Assembly: GCF_001761465.1 (NCBI RefSeq)
Contig: NZ_CP017479.1
Location: 2,294,001-2,358,000, forward strand
From: Flavobacterium gilvum
Lineage (GTDB): Bacteria > Bacteroidota > Bacteroidia > Flavobacteriales > Flavobacteriaceae
Length of the DNA stretch: 64,000 bases
Direction of reading: 5' to 3'
Part shown: one piece after another, positions 9,216 through 18,112 of the stretch
Layout of the letters: each line of letters starts with the position of its first letter
How positions within the stretch are numbered: the stretch's first letter is position 1
The notes under the pieces: generated by a model
Seen by the model: only the letters and a program-made list of their open reading frames with translations
What the model was told of the DNA's origin: nothing
Databases searched by the model: none
Translations under genes and position numbers: made by a program

Positions 9216-9247
9216 AAAAAAAACTGCTGAATTTCTCCAGCAGTTCT
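9216..9247 (-). terminator. Rho-independent terminator of ychF
   Basis: The stem AACTGCTG/CAGCAGTT (9222-9229 and 9238-9245) has an 8-base loop. In minus-strand reading it is followed by a run of T, 36 bp downstream of the ychF stop. Confidence 0.85.
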
Positions 9248-9282
9248 ATTCTCTATATGCTATATTCTATGTTCTAAAAAAG

Positions 9283-10377
9283 TTACACGTTAAATCTAAA
9301 GTGCATTACATCTCCATCTTTTACAACGTATTCTTTTCCTTCTACTTTGAATTTTCCGGCTTCTTTTGCTTTTGCTTCAGAACCATACTGAACATAATCC
9401 TCATACGAAATCACTTCGGCGCGGATGAATCCTTTTTCAAAATCGGTGTGGATAACCCCTGCGGCTTGTGGCGCGGTGGCTCCAATATTGATTGTCCAGG
9501 CACGAACTTCTTTTACACCGGCAGTGAAATACGTTTGTTGTTTCAATAATTTGTAAGCAGCACGAATCAAGACAGATGATCCAGGTTCTGTTAATCCCAT
9601 ATCTTCAAGGAAAACTTGACGCTCTTCGTAGCTTTCTAATTCGGTGATATCGGCTTCAGCACCTACCGAAAGTATGATTACTTCGGCTTCTTCGTCTTTT
9701 ACCAATTCACGAACCTGATCTACATATTTGTTTCCGCTAACAGCCGAACTTTCATCAACATTGCAAACATACAAAACCGGTTTTGTAGTGATTAATTGGA
9801 AAGTTTCCATCAAAACTTCTTCGTCATTGTTTTGTGGAATAACCGTTCTAGCCGATTTTGCTTGCAAAAGAGCTTCTCTAATTCGGTCCAAAAGTGCTTT
9901 TTCAACCTGAGCTTCTTTGTTTCCGGTTTTGGCGGCACGATTTACTTTTTCCAAACGTTTTTCAACTGTTTCAAGGTCTTTTAACTGCAATTCGATATCG
10001 ATGGTTTCTTTGTCGCGGATAGGATTTACATTTCCGTCAACGTGAACGATATTGTCGTTGTCAAAACAACGCAAAACGTGAATGATCGCATTACACTCTC
10101 TGATGTTTCCCAAAAATTGATTTCCCAATCCTTCGCCTTTGCTAGCTCCTTTTACCAATCCTGCAATATCCACGATATCAACCGTTGCCATTTGTACGCG
10201 CTCCGGTTTTACTAATTCTTCGAGTTTGTTAATTCTTGGGTCAGGTACATTTACTACCCCAATATTAGGTTCGATGGTACAAAACGGAAAGTTGGCACTT
10301 TGCGCTTTTGCATTTGATAAACAATTGAATAATGTTGATTTTCCAACATTTGGTAATCCTACAATTCCTGCTTTCAT
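9283..10377 (-). CDS. ychF: Redox-regulated ribosome-binding ATPase YchF
   Basis: This is a 364-residue Obg-family P-loop protein that binds ribosomes and prefers ATP over GTP. G1 GLPNVGKST is at about residues 7-15 and G3 DIAGLVKGAS at about 68-77. The usual NKxD is replaced by the VCNVDES-type motif, as expected for YchF. A coiled-coil arm (about 130-165) and a C-terminal TGS domain (about 280-362) are present. Length is typical. It is monocistronic with its own terminator. Confidence 0.97.
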   Translation of the reverse strand: MKAGIVGLPNVGKSTLFNCLSNAKAQSANFPFCTIEPNIGVVNVPDPRINKLEELVKPERVQMATVDIVDIAGLVKGASKGEGLGNQFLGNIRECNAIIHVLRCFDNDNIVHVDGNVNPIRDKETIDIELQLKDLETVEKRLEKVNRAAKTGNKEAQVEKALLDRIREALLQAKSARTVIPQNNDEEVLMETFQLITTKPVLYVCNVDESSAVSGNKYVDQVRELVKDEEAEVIILSVGAEADITELESYEERQVFLEDMGLTEPGSSVLIRAAYKLLKQQTYFTAGVKEVRAWTINIGATAPQAAGVIHTDFEKGFIRAEVISYEDYVQYGSEAKAKEAGKFKVEGKEYVVKDGDVMHFRFNV

Positions 10378-10444
10378 GTTATGTTTGTTTACAAATAACA
10401 GATTTGCTGTTACTTATTTTTGGTGATAATCTTTTAAAAGTTTG

Positions 10445-10478
10445 CAAATATAAGATTTAATAATGCTTGTAAAGCAAA
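10445..10478 (-). promoter_or_regulatory. Candidate ychF promoter
   Basis: On the minus strand, TATATTTG (10452-10445) matches the Bacteroidota -7 box TAnnTTTG, and TTTG at 10478-10475 could be the -33 box. The spacing of 22 is slightly above the usual 19-21. The leader of about 65 nt contains a small inverted repeat (10399-10415). Confidence 0.5.
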
Positions 10479-10502
10479 TTTTCATTATTTCTTAGAAAAA
10501 CG

Positions 10503-10659
10503 CATGAGCTGTTTTTACCGCAAATTCGCAAATTTCAATAAAAAGGTCAATTATAAATTAGCTATTTAGCGAATTAAACAAATCAGCTTCTCAAAAAAAT
10601 TAAAATTCAGGTTTGTAAGAATTAAATTTGCGAATTTGCGGTCATTTTAAAAACTCATG
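10503..10659. repeat. Long imperfect inverted repeat
   Basis: The left arm CATGAG...ACCGCAAATTCGCAAATTT (10503-10535) matches, in inverse orientation, the right arm AAATTTGCGAATTTGCGGT...CTCATG (10624-10659). About 90 bp of AT-rich spacer lies between the arms. Its CGCAAAT words resemble those of the 7974 and 8115 elements. Confidence 0.75.
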
Positions 10660-10728
10660 AGTTTGCCTTTATTTTTTTATACTTTTAATTCTCTTTTGGT
10701 GGTGATTTTCGAGTCAATGTGATTCAGG

Positions 10729-11892
10729 CTAAAAAGATTTCGTGATATTGGTAATTATTTCCAACTCTTTGACTGTCGGGGTCAATCCCGAAACATTCCA
10801 ATATTCTGTCAATATGGAATTCTTTATATTGAAAAGGGTTTTGTCTTTGAAAACATCACTTTCTTTATAGGTGTAATTTTGAATATTAAAATTGGTTGTC
10901 ACCAAATTGTTTAGTACTTCGATGTTCTTTACATCATTACCGGTGTTTATGTTGAAATTAATTTCTTCTTTTGAGCTAACCAAATAATAATTTTCCATAT
11001 CAATTCTGTAATTGGTTTTAAAAACAGATCTTGTTATGTTTTTGGAACCTTTTCCAGTTTCTTCTTTGGCTTCCGCCAATGTGGTTGGAGAAACGACGGC
11101 ATTTATCTCAACTATTAATTTCTTTTTTACGTCATAAACAATTTTAAAATCATCAAATATTTCGTTTGTTCCTTCGAGAGGAACAGCTGTTATTTCATTG
11201 AACTCTTCACCTTGAGGGGATACTTTAATTACAAAATTGAATTTTTTATTTAGTTTATCGTCCATTAACGGTCGGAGCACTGTAAAAAGATAATACTTTT
11301 CCATCATATTATTCAGATTGTATCCTAAAAGATTCGAACTGATTTCGTCATCAATTAAACCAAAAGAACGATTTTGTTCTACCAATAAAACCGATTTTAC
11401 CTTTTTTTGGTCTTTATACAATTGAAAGTTAATGAGTCCGTCATTATAATAAGCGTATTCTCCGTTTAGTTTAAAAAACTCTCTGGAATAGGATTTCAGT
11501 CTTGCCGGTACAGTCAGTTTTTTAATGGAATTTTCTACTAAGCTCTTTATTATTTCTTGTGGATGTTGTTTGGTTACAACAATATCATCAAGGGTGTTTT
11601 CTTTACTGTTTAAATAAACGATGTTTTGGGGTTGATTTAAAGAAGTCCATTTTAAGATAACTGGTAAATACGAAGAATGTGTCACTTTTACATTTGAACC
11701 GCCTTTTAGCTCAAAAACAACTTTCCCTTCACTGTTGGACATCAAAACTTGTTTTGTTTTTAAAACCAATACTACTGCGCCTTCTATTGGCAGATTGGAC
11801 CCTTTTTCCATTAGGATTAATGTTCTTTCATTGTTTTGTGAAAAAACATAAATGCTCAAAAGAAAATGAAATAAAACAAGTATTTTTTTCAT
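10729..11892 (-). CDS. Secreted protein with carboxypeptidase-regulatory-like domain
   Basis: This 387-residue protein has a signal peptide (MKKILVLFHFLLSIYVFSQ). An N-terminal CarboxypepD_reg-like beta-sandwich follows (about 25-105; GSNLPIEGAVVLVLKTKQ, SNSEGKVVFEL). It ends in LDDIVV, as in SusC-type proteins, but no plug or barrel follows. The remainder (about 110-387) is a periplasmic or outer-membrane domain of a family widespread in Flavobacteriia with no known function. It is probably attached to the cell envelope. Monocistronic. Confidence 0.72.
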   Translation of the reverse strand: MKKILVLFHFLLSIYVFSQNNERTLILMEKGSNLPIEGAVVLVLKTKQVLMSNSEGKVVFELKGGSNVKVTHSSYLPVILKWTSLNQPQNIVYLNSKENTLDDIVVTKQHPQEIIKSLVENSIKKLTVPARLKSYSREFFKLNGEYAYYNDGLINFQLYKDQKKVKSVLLVEQNRSFGLIDDEISSNLLGYNLNNMMEKYYLFTVLRPLMDDKLNKKFNFVIKVSPQGEEFNEITAVPLEGTNEIFDDFKIVYDVKKKLIVEINAVVSPTTLAEAKEETGKGSKNITRSVFKTNYRIDMENYYLVSSKEEINFNINTGNDVKNIEVLNNLVTTNFNIQNYTYKESDVFKDKTLFNIKNSILTEYWNVSGLTPTVKELEIITNITKSF

Positions 11893-11982
11893 GCTTTTGA
11901 ATCTAATTAATTTGATTAAATATTTAGTTCTAAAAATAGAAAAAATAAATTAAGTATCATTTTTTATTAAAAAGAAAGGCAT

Positions 11983-12013
11983 AAAAAAACCTGTGCAAAA
12001 ACACAGGTTTTAT
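11983..12013 (-). terminator. Terminator of the ferredoxin gene
   Basis: The hairpin AACCTGTG/CACAGGTT with loop CAAAAA is flanked by T-rich sequence in minus-strand reading, 21 bp beyond the ferredoxin stop. Confidence 0.88.
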
Positions 12014-12033
12014 ATAATTTGAAAAGACAAACA

Positions 12034-12384
12034 CTATTCATTGTGCAAGAAAGCTTGTCTGTTCAATAAAGTTTCTTCGTCTTCAACATGGTTTTCGTCT
12101 GGGATACAGCAGTCAACTGGACACACGGCAGCACATTGAGGCTCATCATGGAATCCTTTACATTCTGTACATTTTCCAGGTACAATATAATATATTTCGT
12201 CAGAGATTGGCGTTTGTGCCTCATCTGAATCTACTTCCGTTCCATCAGGTAAAACAACTTTACCTTTTAGTTTTGTCCCATCTTTATATCTCCAATCATC
12301 TGCACCCTCATATATAGCTGTGTTTGGGCATTCTGGTTCACAAGCCCCGCAGTTTATGCATTCGTCAGTTATAATAATTGCCAT
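12034..12384 (-). CDS. 4Fe-4S dicluster ferredoxin
   Basis: This is a 116-residue electron carrier. The first cluster motif [12 protein letters not shown] lies at residues 9-20. The second is [20 protein letters not shown] (about 74-93), with the enlarged spacing seen in Bacteroidota and Allochromatium-type ferredoxins. A 50-residue acidic insert lies between the two. The gene is divergent from an acyl-CoA reductase, a gene order common in Flavobacteriia. Redox partner unknown. Confidence 0.95.
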   Translation of the reverse strand: MAIIITDECINCGACEPECPNTAIYEGADDWRYKDGTKLKGKVVLPDGTEVDSDEAQTPISDEIYYIVPGKCTECKGFHDEPQCAAVCPVDCCIPDENHVEDEETLLNRQAFLHNE

Positions 12385-12473
12385 TTTCTTTTTAGTCTTA
12401 AAGTTAAAAGTCTTAAAGTTCTAAAGCTAAAGAAATCAAAAAAAGACATTCACAGTACTTTGACCTGATGACT

Positions 12474-12505
12474 TTTGACTTTCGACTTATTTATCCTTAT
12501 TTTTG
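12474..12505 (+). promoter_or_regulatory. Bacteroidota-type promoter for the acyl-CoA reductase gene
   Basis: TTTG (12474-12477), a 20-bp spacer and TATTTTTG (12498-12505) match the consensus TTTG-N19..21-TAnnTTTG. The start codon follows 38 bp later. This is the best promoter match noticed in the window. Confidence 0.7.
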
Positions 12506-12543
12506 CGCAAAATTACAATCAAAACTTTTCATAAACAAACATT

Positions 12544-13602
12544 ATGACATTAGATACAAAAAAAAACGCATTTGTTAAATTAGGCAAATTCTTATGTCAA
12601 TTCAAAGAAGGGAATTGCATAAAGGATGAAACTGTATTGGGTAATGATTTGTTTTTTGAAAAATTTATCGATTTAATTCAACTTTCACAATCGCATAACG
12701 GCTGGTACACTCCAGATCAAGTGTTTTTTTCGATACAATCTTGGGCAGAAGCTTTGACCGAAGAAAATTTGGATAAATGGCTTTCCGGTTATGACCTCAG
12801 TAAGGTAGCACCAAAAAAAGTGGCTCTTATATTGGCAGGTAATATTCCTTTGGTTGGATTTCATGATTTTTTATCGGTTTTGATAACGGGGCATGATGTT
12901 CTTGTAAAGACATCTTCAAATGATCAACATCTTTTGCCTTTCTTGGTCAATTATCTTATCGCGATTGAATCGGGATTTAAAAACAAAATCACATTTGTAG
13001 AAGGGAAAATGGAAGGTTTTGATGCTGTAATTGCCACAGGAAGTAATAATACAGCCCGTTATTTTGAATATTATTTCAAAGAAAAACCGTCTATCATCAG
13101 GAAAAATAGAAATTCGGTTGCAGTTTTGAATGGTAACGAAACCAAAGAAGAATTAGTGGCGCTGGGTGAAGATATTTTTAGATATTTTGGTTTAGGATGC
13201 CGAAATGTCTCCAAACTTTTTGTTCCAAAAGGATATTCTTTTGATTCCTTTTTTGAAGCTGTTTTCGAATATCAGGATGTGATTCATTATGAGAAATACG
13301 CCAATAATTACGATTACAACAAAGCCGTTTTCTTGATGAGTAATTTTAAACTGCTCGATAATGGATTCCTTACCATAAAAGAAGATTCAAGTTACGGTTC
13401 GCCTATTTCTAGCGTATTTTATGAATATTATGATGATTTGGGAACATTGGAAAGTAAATTGGAAAGTGAAAACGATCAAATTCAGTGTCTTGTGAGTAAT
13501 AATTTAGTAAAAAACAGTATTGGATTTGGAACTACACAAAAACCAAATCTATGGGATTACGCAGATAATGTTGACACGATATCGTTTTTGTCAACAATAT
13601 AA
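12544..13602 (+). CDS. Acyl-CoA reductase, LuxC-like
   Basis: This is a 352-residue aldehyde-dehydrogenase-superfamily protein related to LuxC. The cofactor-binding segment KKVALILAGNIPLVGFHDFL is at about 90-109. The likely catalytic cysteine sits in FGLGCRNVSKLF (about 220). Such enzymes reduce fatty acyl-CoA to aldehyde. In Flavobacteriia this gene conventionally sits between a ferredoxin gene and serC, as here, but its physiological role is not established. Confidence 0.85.
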   Translation: MTLDTKKNAFVKLGKFLCQFKEGNCIKDETVLGNDLFFEKFIDLIQLSQSHNGWYTPDQVFFSIQSWAEALTEENLDKWLSGYDLSKVAPKKVALILAGNIPLVGFHDFLSVLITGHDVLVKTSSNDQHLLPFLVNYLIAIESGFKNKITFVEGKMEGFDAVIATGSNNTARYFEYYFKEKPSIIRKNRNSVAVLNGNETKEELVALGEDIFRYFGLGCRNVSKLFVPKGYSFDSFFEAVFEYQDVIHYEKYANNYDYNKAVFLMSNFKLLDNGFLTIKEDSSYGSPISSVFYEYYDDLGTLESKLESENDQIQCLVSNNLVKNSIGFGTTQKPNLWDYADNVDTISFLSTI

Positions 13603-13912
13603 GGCAATGTTTTTTTATATTATTACGAAAAATTCAATGCTTTTTTGGCTCTTATTCCCGAAATTTGCACTTTGAAAATTTTAACAAAGAACTTGGATTA
13701 AGATTTTATAGGTTTTTTTCACGCAGATTTCGGCAGATTTTTTTATGGTAAAAAGAAAAAATTTGAGATAATTTGTGTTTGATACGTAATCTGAGTTTAA
13801 CGAAAAACACTGCTTAAATTGTTCGGAAACAAAATCACATAACCGAATAAAAACGGGTTTTCATTTAATAAATATTTTTTAGACTAATAAAAAAACAAAT
13901 ACTTACTAGATC
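13603..13912. other. Intergenic region before serC
   Basis: This is 310 bp of AT-rich DNA. It contains one half of a repeat-like phrase, CACGCAGATTTCGGCAGATT (about 13720-13739), of the kind scattered in flavobacterial intergenic DNA. No gene or clear promoter was seen. Confidence 0.5.
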
Positions 13913-14986
13913 ATGAAAAAACACAACTACAGCGCAGGACCTTGTATTTTACCACAAGAAGTTTTTGAAAAATCAGCTCAGGCAATTTTAAATTTTAATG
14001 ATTCTGGGTTATCGCTTTTGGAAATTTCGCACCGTAGTAAAGATTTTGTTGCCGTAATGGAAGAAGCAAGAGCTTTGGTTTTGGAGCTTTTGGATTTAAA
14101 AGGAAAAGGATATCAAGCTATATTCCTTGGAGGAGGAGCAAGTTTGGAATTTTTGATGATTCCTTACAATATGATGAAAGTAAATGGAAAAGCGGCTTAT
14201 TTGGATACAGGAACTTGGGCTTCGGCGGCTATCAAAGAAGCAAAATTCTTAGGAGAAACTGTTGTTGTGGCTTCATCAAAAGATCAAAATTATAATAATA
14301 TCCCAAAAGGATACACTATACCTGCCGATGCTGATTATTTTCACTGCACAAGCAACAACACTATTTTTGGGACTCAAATGAAAGAATTTCCAGAAACCGA
14401 TTTGCCAATTGTTTGTGATATGAGTTCGGATATTTTTTCAAGAAAATTGGATTTTTCAAAATTCGATATTATTTACGCAGGAGCACAAAAAAATATGGGA
14501 CCTGCGGGAGCGACTTTAATCGTTATCAAAGAAGAAATTCTTGGTAAAACAGGTCGCGAAATCCCAAGTATGCTGGATTATGCCAAACATATCAAAGCAG
14601 AAAGTATGTATAATACGCCACCTGTTTTCTCGGTTTACGCTTCCTTGTTGACTTTGAAATGGTTGAAAAACTTAGGTGGAATTGAGGCTATCGAAAAAAT
14701 AAATGATGCCAAAGCGGCTTTGCTTTATACTGAAATAGACAGAAATCCATTGTTCAGAGGAACTGCGGCTGTAGAAGATCGATCTAATATGAATGTTACT
14801 TTCTTATTAAACGACGAAGCTCATACTGCAAAATTTGATGAATTATGGAAAGCTGCCGGAATTTCGGGATTGCCTGGACATCGTTCAGTAGGAGGTTACA
14901 GAGCGTCAATGTACAATGCACTTCCGTTAGAAAGTGTGCAGGTTCTTGTTGATGTGATGAAAGCTTTGGAAACTGAAATTAAGTAA
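13913..14986 (+). CDS. serC: Phosphoserine transaminase
   Basis: This 357-residue PLP enzyme converts 3-phosphohydroxypyruvate and glutamate to phosphoserine; it can also act in pyridoxine synthesis. The family start HNYSAGPCILP and the PLP-lysine block IIYAGAQKNMGPAG (Lys at about 194) are present. The C-terminal GLPGHRSVGGYRASMYNA binds the phosphate of the substrate. Length is normal. serA follows 107 bp downstream. Confidence 0.97.
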   Translation: MKKHNYSAGPCILPQEVFEKSAQAILNFNDSGLSLLEISHRSKDFVAVMEEARALVLELLDLKGKGYQAIFLGGGASLEFLMIPYNMMKVNGKAAYLDTGTWASAAIKEAKFLGETVVVASSKDQNYNNIPKGYTIPADADYFHCTSNNTIFGTQMKEFPETDLPIVCDMSSDIFSRKLDFSKFDIIYAGAQKNMGPAGATLIVIKEEILGKTGREIPSMLDYAKHIKAESMYNTPPVFSVYASLLTLKWLKNLGGIEAIEKINDAKAALLYTEIDRNPLFRGTAAVEDRSNMNVTFLLNDEAHTAKFDELWKAAGISGLPGHRSVGGYRASMYNALPLESVQVLVDVMKALETEIK

Positions 14987-15093
14987 TTTAAGGATTAAAT
15001 AGTTTAAAAATTTTAAATCATATTAGTCTCATTATTACAAAACATTATTGAATCTTTCAATTTTAAATGATTCAATCTTTAAATAAAATTTGA

Positions 15094-16059
15094 ATGAAAA
15101 TATTAGCAAACGACGGAATTTCAAAAAACGGTATTGCAACTTTAGAAGAAGCTGGTTTTGAAGTTATCACAACAAAAGTGGCGCAAGAGCAAGTAGCCAA
15201 TTATGTGAACAAAAATGATATCAGCGTTCTTTTGGTTCGCAGCGCCACAAAGGTTCGTGCAGCTATTATTGATGCTTGTCCCGGTCTTAAAATTATTGGA
15301 CGTGGTGGTGTAGGAATGGATAATATTGATGTGGAATATGCCAAAAGCAAAGGAATACAGGTTATAAATACTCCGGCTTCCTCGTCTGAATCGGTTGCTG
15401 AGTTGGTTTTTGCCCATTTATTGACAGGTGTGCGATTCTTGCACGATTCCAACAGAAATATGCCTTTGGAAGGAGATACTAATTTTAACGGCCTGAAAAA
15501 AGCCTACGCAAATGGTATTGAACTAAGAGGAAAAACACTTGGAATTATCGGTATGGGACGTATTGGTAAGGCTGCCGCAAAAATAGCTATCGGACTTGGA
15601 ATGAAAGTGATTTACAGTGATACAGATGTTCCGACAAAAGATATAAAAGTGTCTTTTTTTGATGGGCAGTCCATTTCGATTTCGCTTTCTTCACAATCTT
15701 TGGAGTCTTTATTTGAGGAATCTGATTTTATTTCGTTGCATGTACCGGCGCAAGACGATTATGTAATAGGGGAAAAAGAATTAGAAATGATGAAAGATGG
15801 AGTAGGAATCGTTAACTGTGCAAGAGGTGGAGCTATTGATGAAGTGGCATTGGTAAGTGCATTGGATAGTGGTAAAGTGTCATTTGCAGGATTGGATGTT
15901 TTTGAAAGCGAACCTAATCCGGAAATTGCTATTCTGATGAATCCTAAAATTTCATTGACACCTCATATCGGTGCATCTACCGAAGAAGCTCAGGATAGGA
16001 TAGGGGTTGAACTCGCACATCAAATAATTAATTTGGTTAAAAAATCGGTGGTGAAATAA
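15094..16059 (+). CDS. serA: D-3-phosphoglycerate dehydrogenase
   Basis: This 321-residue NAD-dependent 2-hydroxyacid dehydrogenase catalyses the first step of serine synthesis. The nucleotide-binding motif GIIGMGRIGKAAAKIA is at about 150-165. Catalytic Arg lies in NCARGGAID (about 245), Glu in FESEPNP and His in LTPHIGAST (about 290). It is the short form without ACT or allosteric domains. It is probably co-transcribed with serC; no serB is nearby. Confidence 0.95.
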   Translation: MKILANDGISKNGIATLEEAGFEVITTKVAQEQVANYVNKNDISVLLVRSATKVRAAIIDACPGLKIIGRGGVGMDNIDVEYAKSKGIQVINTPASSSESVAELVFAHLLTGVRFLHDSNRNMPLEGDTNFNGLKKAYANGIELRGKTLGIIGMGRIGKAAAKIAIGLGMKVIYSDTDVPTKDIKVSFFDGQSISISLSSQSLESLFEESDFISLHVPAQDDYVIGEKELEMMKDGVGIVNCARGGAIDEVALVSALDSGKVSFAGLDVFESEPNPEIAILMNPKISLTPHIGASTEEAQDRIGVELAHQIINLVKKSVVK

Positions 16060-16166
16060 TAGTCTTCAGATTTTTAATTTTATAAGTGGTAATTTGTTGG
16101 TTTTAATTAACAGATTGCCATTTTTTTTTTGACTAAATTTGATGTTTAACTTTAATCAAAAAACCT

Positions 16167-16724
16167 ATGTTTGAGCAATTAACACAATTAGTACAGCAAT
16201 TTGGTCAAGATGCAGTAGTAAACAACGATGCAGTTCCAAATGAACATAATGAAGCGGTTATGAGTGAAGCGGGAAATTCTATATTTTCGAGTTTGGAACA
16301 AATGGCTTCCGAAGGGGGAATTGAGAAACTTGCCGGATTACTACAAGGCAATAATGCTCAGGATCCTTCGAATCCGGCGGTTCAGCAAATTACGCAACAG
16401 CTTACAGGAAGTTTGGGAGAGAAATTTGGTTTGAGTAGTAGTGCAGCGTCTGGAGTTGCAGGAAGCCTGATTCCAAAAATACTAGGAGGATTGGTGGGCA
16501 AAGCCAATGATCCAAATGATAGTTTCCAAATAACCGATTTGATAGGGGCTATTTCAGGCGGTGGTGCTCAAACATCAGGAATTATGGACGCCATTTCAAA
16601 ATACGGAACACAATTCGGACTTGATCAAAATGGCGATGGAAAAGTAGATATTAGCGATGCTGCTTCACTATCAAAAAACAGTGGTGGTATTGGAGGTTTA
16701 TTAGGTAAGTTATTTGGGAAATAA
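16167..16724 (+). CDS. DUF937 domain protein with an EF-hand-like loop
   Basis: This is a 185-residue protein. A DUF937/YidB-like region (about 1-130) is rich in Gln, Gly and Ser (GSLGEKFGLSSSAASGVAGSL). A single calcium-loop motif DQNGDGKVDISD follows at about 152-163 and the protein ends in a Gly-rich tail. There is no signal peptide. Function unknown. It has its own terminator. Confidence 0.8.
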   Translation: MFEQLTQLVQQFGQDAVVNNDAVPNEHNEAVMSEAGNSIFSSLEQMASEGGIEKLAGLLQGNNAQDPSNPAVQQITQQLTGSLGEKFGLSSSAASGVAGSLIPKILGGLVGKANDPNDSFQITDLIGAISGGGAQTSGIMDAISKYGTQFGLDQNGDGKVDISDAASLSKNSGGIGGLLGKLFGK

Positions 16725-16748
16725 CCAAAAACTTTAGAAATATTTGAA

Positions 16749-16783
16749 AAGACATTTGCATACGTGTAAATGTCTTTTTTTTT
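16749..16783 (+). terminator. Terminator after the DUF937 gene
   Basis: The stem AAAAGACATTT/AAATGTCTTTT with a 10-base loop is followed by a long T run. The same stem is used at 17471. Confidence 0.9.
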
Positions 16784-16795
16784 TGTTATAGGGTG

Positions 16796-16824
16796 GTAGA
16801 GACGTTGCACTGCAACGTCTCTAC
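16796..16824. repeat. Perfect 29-bp palindrome of the GTAGAGACG type
   Basis: GTAGAGACGTTGCA, one C, and then its exact inverse. It stands alone between a terminator and the next gene. Short palindromes starting GTAGAGACG recur in many Bacteroidota and cyanobacterial genomes. Confidence 0.85.
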
Positions 16825-17012
16825 GGTTTTATGGTCAAGGTATTTAATCAGAGAGAAATGACTTTTTAAAGCGATTGTTTCTAGATGGATTTGGTTGTAA
16901 AACGTATTAAAACAGTTTGAAAATGTCGTAACTTTGATAGGGTTTAAGAGTGGAATTTGATTAGAGTTTATTCTTAAAATCGTTTATTTATTTACTTAAA
17001 AACAGTCTTGAA

Positions 17013-17444
17013 ATGAAAAATTTAATTGGCATATTGATTGTTTTTTTGATAATTATCGGGTGCAGTACTTCTAAACCTAATGTTGCAACTGCTGAAAAAC
17101 CAAAAACAGGAGGTAATGACACCATCAAAATTGTCAATGAAGAATTGGAATATGAAGTGATTATCATTGAGCCAGGTTTTGATTTTTGGTTAGCTTCAAC
17201 GGCATATCCCAGAGGTTATCTTTCACAAAGTTATATGGAAACCAAAAATTACCAATATGTTTTGGAGTGGAATAATCGCGTTCGTCAGCCGCAAATCTAT
17301 TCTCCCAATTTATACGAAATGACAATAGATTACAGTCCCCACATTAATTACGGTTACGAAGTAAATTATTTGATTTACAATTATATGATTTTCTTTCAAA
17401 ACAAATACAATCAAAGTTTGTACGGGCGTGTTCCACCAAGATAG
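17013..17444 (+). CDS. DUF6146-type lipoprotein
   Basis: This is a 143-residue outer-membrane lipoprotein precursor with lipobox IIIGCS (Cys at about 17). A single domain with YPRGYLSQSYMETKNYQYVLEWNNRVRQ-type sequence follows, as in the flavobacterial DUF6146 family. Function unknown. No operon partner. Confidence 0.72.
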   Translation: MKNLIGILIVFLIIIGCSTSKPNVATAEKPKTGGNDTIKIVNEELEYEVIIIEPGFDFWLASTAYPRGYLSQSYMETKNYQYVLEWNNRVRQPQIYSPNLYEMTIDYSPHINYGYEVNYLIYNYMIFFQNKYNQSLYGRVPPR

Positions 17445-17470
17445 AAGAAACAATCTAGAATTTATTTTTA

Positions 17471-17503
17471 AAAAGACATTTACCAGTTTGCAAATGTCTT
17501 TTT
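17471..17503 (+). terminator. Terminator after the DUF6146 gene
   Basis: The stem AAAAGACATTT/AAATGTCTTTT, identical to that at 16749, has the loop ACCAGTTTGC and is followed by T-rich DNA. Confidence 0.88.
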
Positions 17504-17608
17504 TCTTTGAATTTCTTTAGGATTTTTTTGTCATCATTCAGTCAAAAAAAGCATTCATTTTTTTCAAACAAAATGCGAATTGTCATAATTTCAACTATCA
17601 AAATCAGC

Positions 17609-17616
17609 TATATTTG
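17609..17616 (+). promoter_or_regulatory. Candidate -7 promoter box
   Basis: TATATTTG matches TAnnTTTG and lies 20 bp before the ATG of the DUF6787 gene. No good -33 box was found at the usual distance. Confidence 0.4.
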
Positions 17617-17636
17617 CAAAAAGTATAAAATTAAAA

Positions 17637-17939
17637 ATGAAAGGATTAAAACAACGATGGGGACTTACATCCAATTGGCAATTGGCCGTTATATTTGTTG
17701 TTTTTGCCATTACGGGATCGGCATCTGCCTGGTTGTCCAAGCCGGTTTGTTTGTGGTTGGGAATTGCCAAAGCTGACTTAGGTCATTGGTACACACCAAT
17801 TCGATTGATTTTAATTTTCCCAATCTATCAGGTCTTGTTGGTGGCAATTGGTTTTCTTTTTGGGCAATTCAAATTCTTTTGGGCTTTTGAAAAAAAAATG
17901 CTCAAAGGGATGGGATTAGGATTCCTGTTTAAAGAATAA
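17637..17939 (+). CDS. DUF6787-type small membrane protein
   Basis: This is a 100-residue protein with two transmembrane helices (about 16-38 and 55-78). The family words QRWGLTSNWQ and FWAFEKKMLKGMG are present. Homologues are often mislabelled prolipoprotein diacylglyceryl transferase; this protein is far too short for that. It lies upstream of parE with a 173-bp gap. Function unknown. Confidence 0.75.
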   Translation: MKGLKQRWGLTSNWQLAVIFVVFAITGSASAWLSKPVCLWLGIAKADLGHWYTPIRLILIFPIYQVLLVAIGFLFGQFKFFWAFEKKMLKGMGLGFLFKE

Positions 17940-18112
17940 TTTTTTTACTGCGTTCATCTGCAGTACCAATGCATTCTGTCAATATTATTTTTAATAACTT
18001 TGCTGTTTTCCTCTTTTTAATCTTGTCGAATTGCACTATATTAGCGGACTCGAGGTCTTTGCGAGAAGCAAAAGATTAAACAGAACGCAGTTAAATTCGC
18101 TAAAATCCCAAA

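Larger units (their letters stand above)
10378..10728. other. Intergenic region with promoter and palindromic element
   Basis: This 351-bp gap contains the candidate ychF promoter (10445-10478) and a long inverted repeat at 10503-10659. No gene was recognised in it. Confidence 0.6.

Noticed and set aside
9178..9549. Plus-strand frame of 123 codons overlapping the start of the gap and ychF
   Set aside because: Overlaps the conserved C-terminal TGS domain of YchF on the opposite strand.
17507..17776. Plus-strand frame of 89 codons before the DUF6787 gene
   Set aside because: It covers the terminator area and overlaps the DUF6787 protein in another frame; the 100-residue frame has family features.
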